A DNA stretch of 5,911 nt. Source: JBLHKE01 sp047619485 (GTDB taxonomy: Bacteria; Verrucomicrobiota; Verrucomicrobiia; Verrucomicrobiales; DEV007). A program made the position numbers and the translations under genes. The DNA lies in contig JBLHKE010000504.1 in NCBI GenBank assembly GCA_047619485.1, positions 1-5,911 on the forward strand, given 5' to 3'. Positions 4,601-5,911 of this stretch are shown piece by piece; position 1 is the stretch's first letter; each line of letters opens with the position of its first letter. The notes beneath the pieces were generated by a model. The model was not told the DNA's origin. It worked only from the letters and a program-made list of their open reading frames with translations, and ran no database searches.

Positions 4601-5911
4601 ATGGATCTCCAACTCGACCAAATCATCGAATCTCTGCTTTTCGCCTCGCCCGAACCGATCGAGTCGAAGGAAATCGCGCGCTTTGTTCGCAACGTTGCCA
4701 AACGTCAGGCGGCAGAAGAAGCCGAAGCGGCAGCAGAAGCCATGGCAGCTTCGGAGTATGAAGACGATCAGGAAGCAGGCGTCGACGCGGATGAGGATGA
4801 GGATGTCGAAGAGACCGAGGCCGAAGTGGCAGCCGATGACGACAACGAGGATTCTGCCGATGAAGCCCAAGAGAAAGCGGAAGCAGAAGATCCCGACGGC
4901 GAGGACGAACAAGACCCCGGTGCCCCTGAAGCGGAGGACGATCAAAGTGATGGCGACGAGGCCGACGACGAGAGCGACGACAAGGCCGAATCGTCAGAAG
5001 ATGGTGACGAAGCGCAGGAGGGTGACGAGATCGACCAAGCCCCCAACTTCCTCAAGCTTTCGGCAGCAGAGGTCAATAAAGCGATCGAGAATCTCAACAC
5101 CTACTACGAGAACACTGGCAGGGCTTTTGCCGTTGTCTCCCGGCCAAACGGTTGGAAGCTCTACTCGCGCCCGGAATTTTCGCCGTGGCTGCGCGAGCTA
5201 TTTCCAGTCAAGCGCAGCGCGCGCCTGAGCCCACCGGCCCTCGAGACCTTAGCGATCATCGCCTATCGGCAACCGCTGACCCGTGCAGCGATTGAGGCGG
5301 TGCGAGGTGTTGCGGTAGACGGCGTCGTCAACACGCTCGTCGAACGTGGCTTGATCCAGATCGCCGGACGCGCCGATCTCCCCGGACGTCCCCTGCTCTA
5401 CGAAACCACCCCGCTCTTCTTCGAGCACTTCAACATCCGCAACATCGACGACTTGCCGAATGCGGCGGAACTCCGACAGGTCAAACTTCCTGAACCGGAA
5501 TCAGAAGCGGTCGAAGACGAGACCGAGGAGCAAGAGGAACTCGACCTCGATAGTGATGACACCGAAGGCAACGAGACGGGCGAAGCCACTGAGTCCCCAG
5601 AAGCAGCAGTCACCGAACAGGAGGCGCTCGAAATAGCCGACGACGGCGAAGCTGACGACGAAGCTGACGACGAAGCTGACGACGAGGCTGACGACGAGGC
5701 TGATGACGAGGCTGACGACGAGGCTGACGACGAGGCTGATGACGAGGCTGACGACGAGGCTGACGACGAGGCTGACGACGAGGCTGATGACGAGGCTGAC
5801 GACGAGGCTGATGACGAGGCCGACGACGAAGCTGACGACGAGGCTGATGACGAGGCCGACGACGAAGCTGACGACGAAGCTGATGACGAAGCTGATGACG
5901 AAGCTGATGAC
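4601..5911 (+). CDS. scpB: ScpB, SMC-complex kleisin-binding subunit, with two large acidic regions; 3' end missing
   Basis: ScpB dimers bind the kleisin ScpA and, with SMC, form the condensin-like complex that organises and segregates chromosomes. The frame is open for 437 codons from ATG 4601 to the window edge. The start gives a typical N-terminus, LDQIIESLLFASPEPI (4-20). The first winged-helix domain is interrupted at about residues 36-148 by acidic low-complexity sequence and resumes at NFLKLSAAEVNKAIENLNTY (149-168), then GWKLYSRPEF (184-193). The second winged helix is highly conserved: LSPPALETLAIIAYRQPLTR (209-228), IEAVRGV (231-237), GRADLPGRPLLYETT (256-270) and DDLP (283-286). 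From about residue 297 the protein is again acidic and ends in ADDE repeats from 351. Bacterial ScpB is usually about 180-200 residues, so this is more than twice normal length. No Shine-Dalgarno is seen. scpA is not in the window. Confidence 0.95.
   Translation, partial: MDLQLDQIIESLLFASPEPIESKEIARFVRNVAKRQAAEEAEAAAEAMAASEYEDDQEAGVDADEDEDVEETEAEVAADDDNEDSADEAQEKAEAEDPDGEDEQDPGAPEAEDDQSDGDEADDESDDKAESSEDGDEAQEGDEIDQAPNFLKLSAAEVNKAIENLNTYYENTGRAFAVVSRPNGWKLYSRPEFSPWLRELFPVKRSARLSPPALETLAIIAYRQPLTRAAIEAVRGVAVDGVVNTLVERGLIQIAGRADLPGRPLLYETTPLFFEHFNIRNIDDLPNAAELRQVKLPEPESEAVEDETEEQEELDLDSDDTEGNETGEATESPEAAVTEQEALEIADDGEADDEADDEADDEADDEADDEADDEADDEADDEADDEADDEADDEADDEADDEADDEADDEADDEADDEADDEADDEADDEADDEADD
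4706..5044 (+). other. Acidic insertion inside the first winged-helix domain of ScpB
   Basis: About 113 codons (residues 36-148) with roughly half Asp plus Glu, much Ala, few hydrophobics and no aromatic residue apart from one Tyr near its start. By comparison with the B. subtilis ScpB layout as I remember it, it sits in the short loop between the second and third helices of the first domain, so the fold could close around it. It opens with an Ala/Glu stretch that may be helical (RQAAEEAEAAAEAMAAS) and is then probably disordered. The reading frame is intact on both sides. It is not a perfect tandem repeat, unlike the C-terminal tail. Confidence 0.85.
5651..5911 (+). repeat. 12-bp tandem repeat encoding (ADDE)n in ScpB
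   Basis: Twenty-one complete units of GCNGAYGACGAR plus nine bases of a twenty-second, continuing past the window edge. Every unit encodes Ala-Asp-Asp-Glu without exception. DNA variation is confined to silent third positions: GCT or GCC, GAC or GAT for the first Asp, and GAA or GAG. There is a higher-order pattern: units 3-5, 6-8 and 10-12 (from 5675, 5711 and 5759) are identical 36-bp blocks. The tail it encodes is 75% acidic and should be disordered. Confidence 0.97.

Noticed and set aside
4432..4761. Plus-strand frame of 109 codons beginning with GTG ahead of scpB
   Set aside because: It overlaps the conserved start of ScpB in another frame, has an Arg/Ser-rich composition with no family signal and no ribosome binding site.
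4592..4945. Minus-strand frame of 117 codons that looks like a hydrophobic membrane protein
   Set aside because: It is the reverse complement of the acidic part of scpB: GAC and GAG codons read backwards become GTC and CTC, giving false Val/Leu runs.
4683..5228. Plus-strand Arg/Lys/Thr-rich frame of 181 codons
   Set aside because: A shifted reading of the GA-rich scpB insertion. The ScpB frame continues intact into conserved motifs, whereas this one has no recognisable content.
5651..5911. CRISPR array
   Set aside because: The units are 12 bp, contiguous, without spacers and in frame with scpB, so this is a coding tandem repeat.

Overview
The window (5911 bp, moderately GC-rich apart from one AT-rich intergenic stretch) holds the start of a bacterial division and cell wall (dcw) cluster on the minus strand and a divergent chromosome-segregation gene on the plus strand. 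Read leftward from position 4155, the order is mraZ, rsmH (mraW), an ftsL-like gene and ftsI, the classic start of a dcw operon. ftsI runs off the left edge. Read rightward from 4601 is scpB, which runs off the right edge. Having a full mraZ-rsmH-ftsL-ftsI order rules out lineages that have lost most of the cluster. The protein style and the near absence of Shine-Dalgarno sequences would suit a Verrucomicrobiota-type bacterium, but this placement is inference and has not been tested by any search.

Layout: 1-1856 (minus) is the class B penicillin-binding protein FtsI with all three active-site motifs. 1857-2011 is an unusually long ftsL-ftsI gap in which the ftsI start is unclear. 2012-2377 (minus) is an FtsL-like single-pass membrane protein. 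2423-3556 (minus) is the 16S rRNA methyltransferase RsmH with a 69-residue N-terminal extension. 3694-4155 (minus) is the regulator MraZ, preceded by three TGGGN direct repeats at an exact 10-bp period, the pattern known for MraZ autoregulation in E. coli. 4208-4600 is a divergent intergenic region with an AT-rich core and candidate promoters. 4601-5911 (plus) is scpB.

The most unusual object is ScpB. Its conserved two-winged-helix core is easy to recognise, but the first domain is split by an acidic, low-complexity insertion of about 113 residues. After the core comes a second acidic region ending in at least 21 perfect copies of the tetrapeptide ADDE, encoded by a 12-bp DNA tandem repeat that continues past the window edge.

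The genes fit together functionally: MraZ would control the operon, RsmH modifies the ribosome, FtsL and FtsI act in septal peptidoglycan synthesis, and ScpB acts with SMC and ScpA in chromosome organisation. The shared control region between mraZ and scpB raises the possibility of joint control of division and segregation. I see no RNA gene, insertion sequence, CRISPR array or attachment site.
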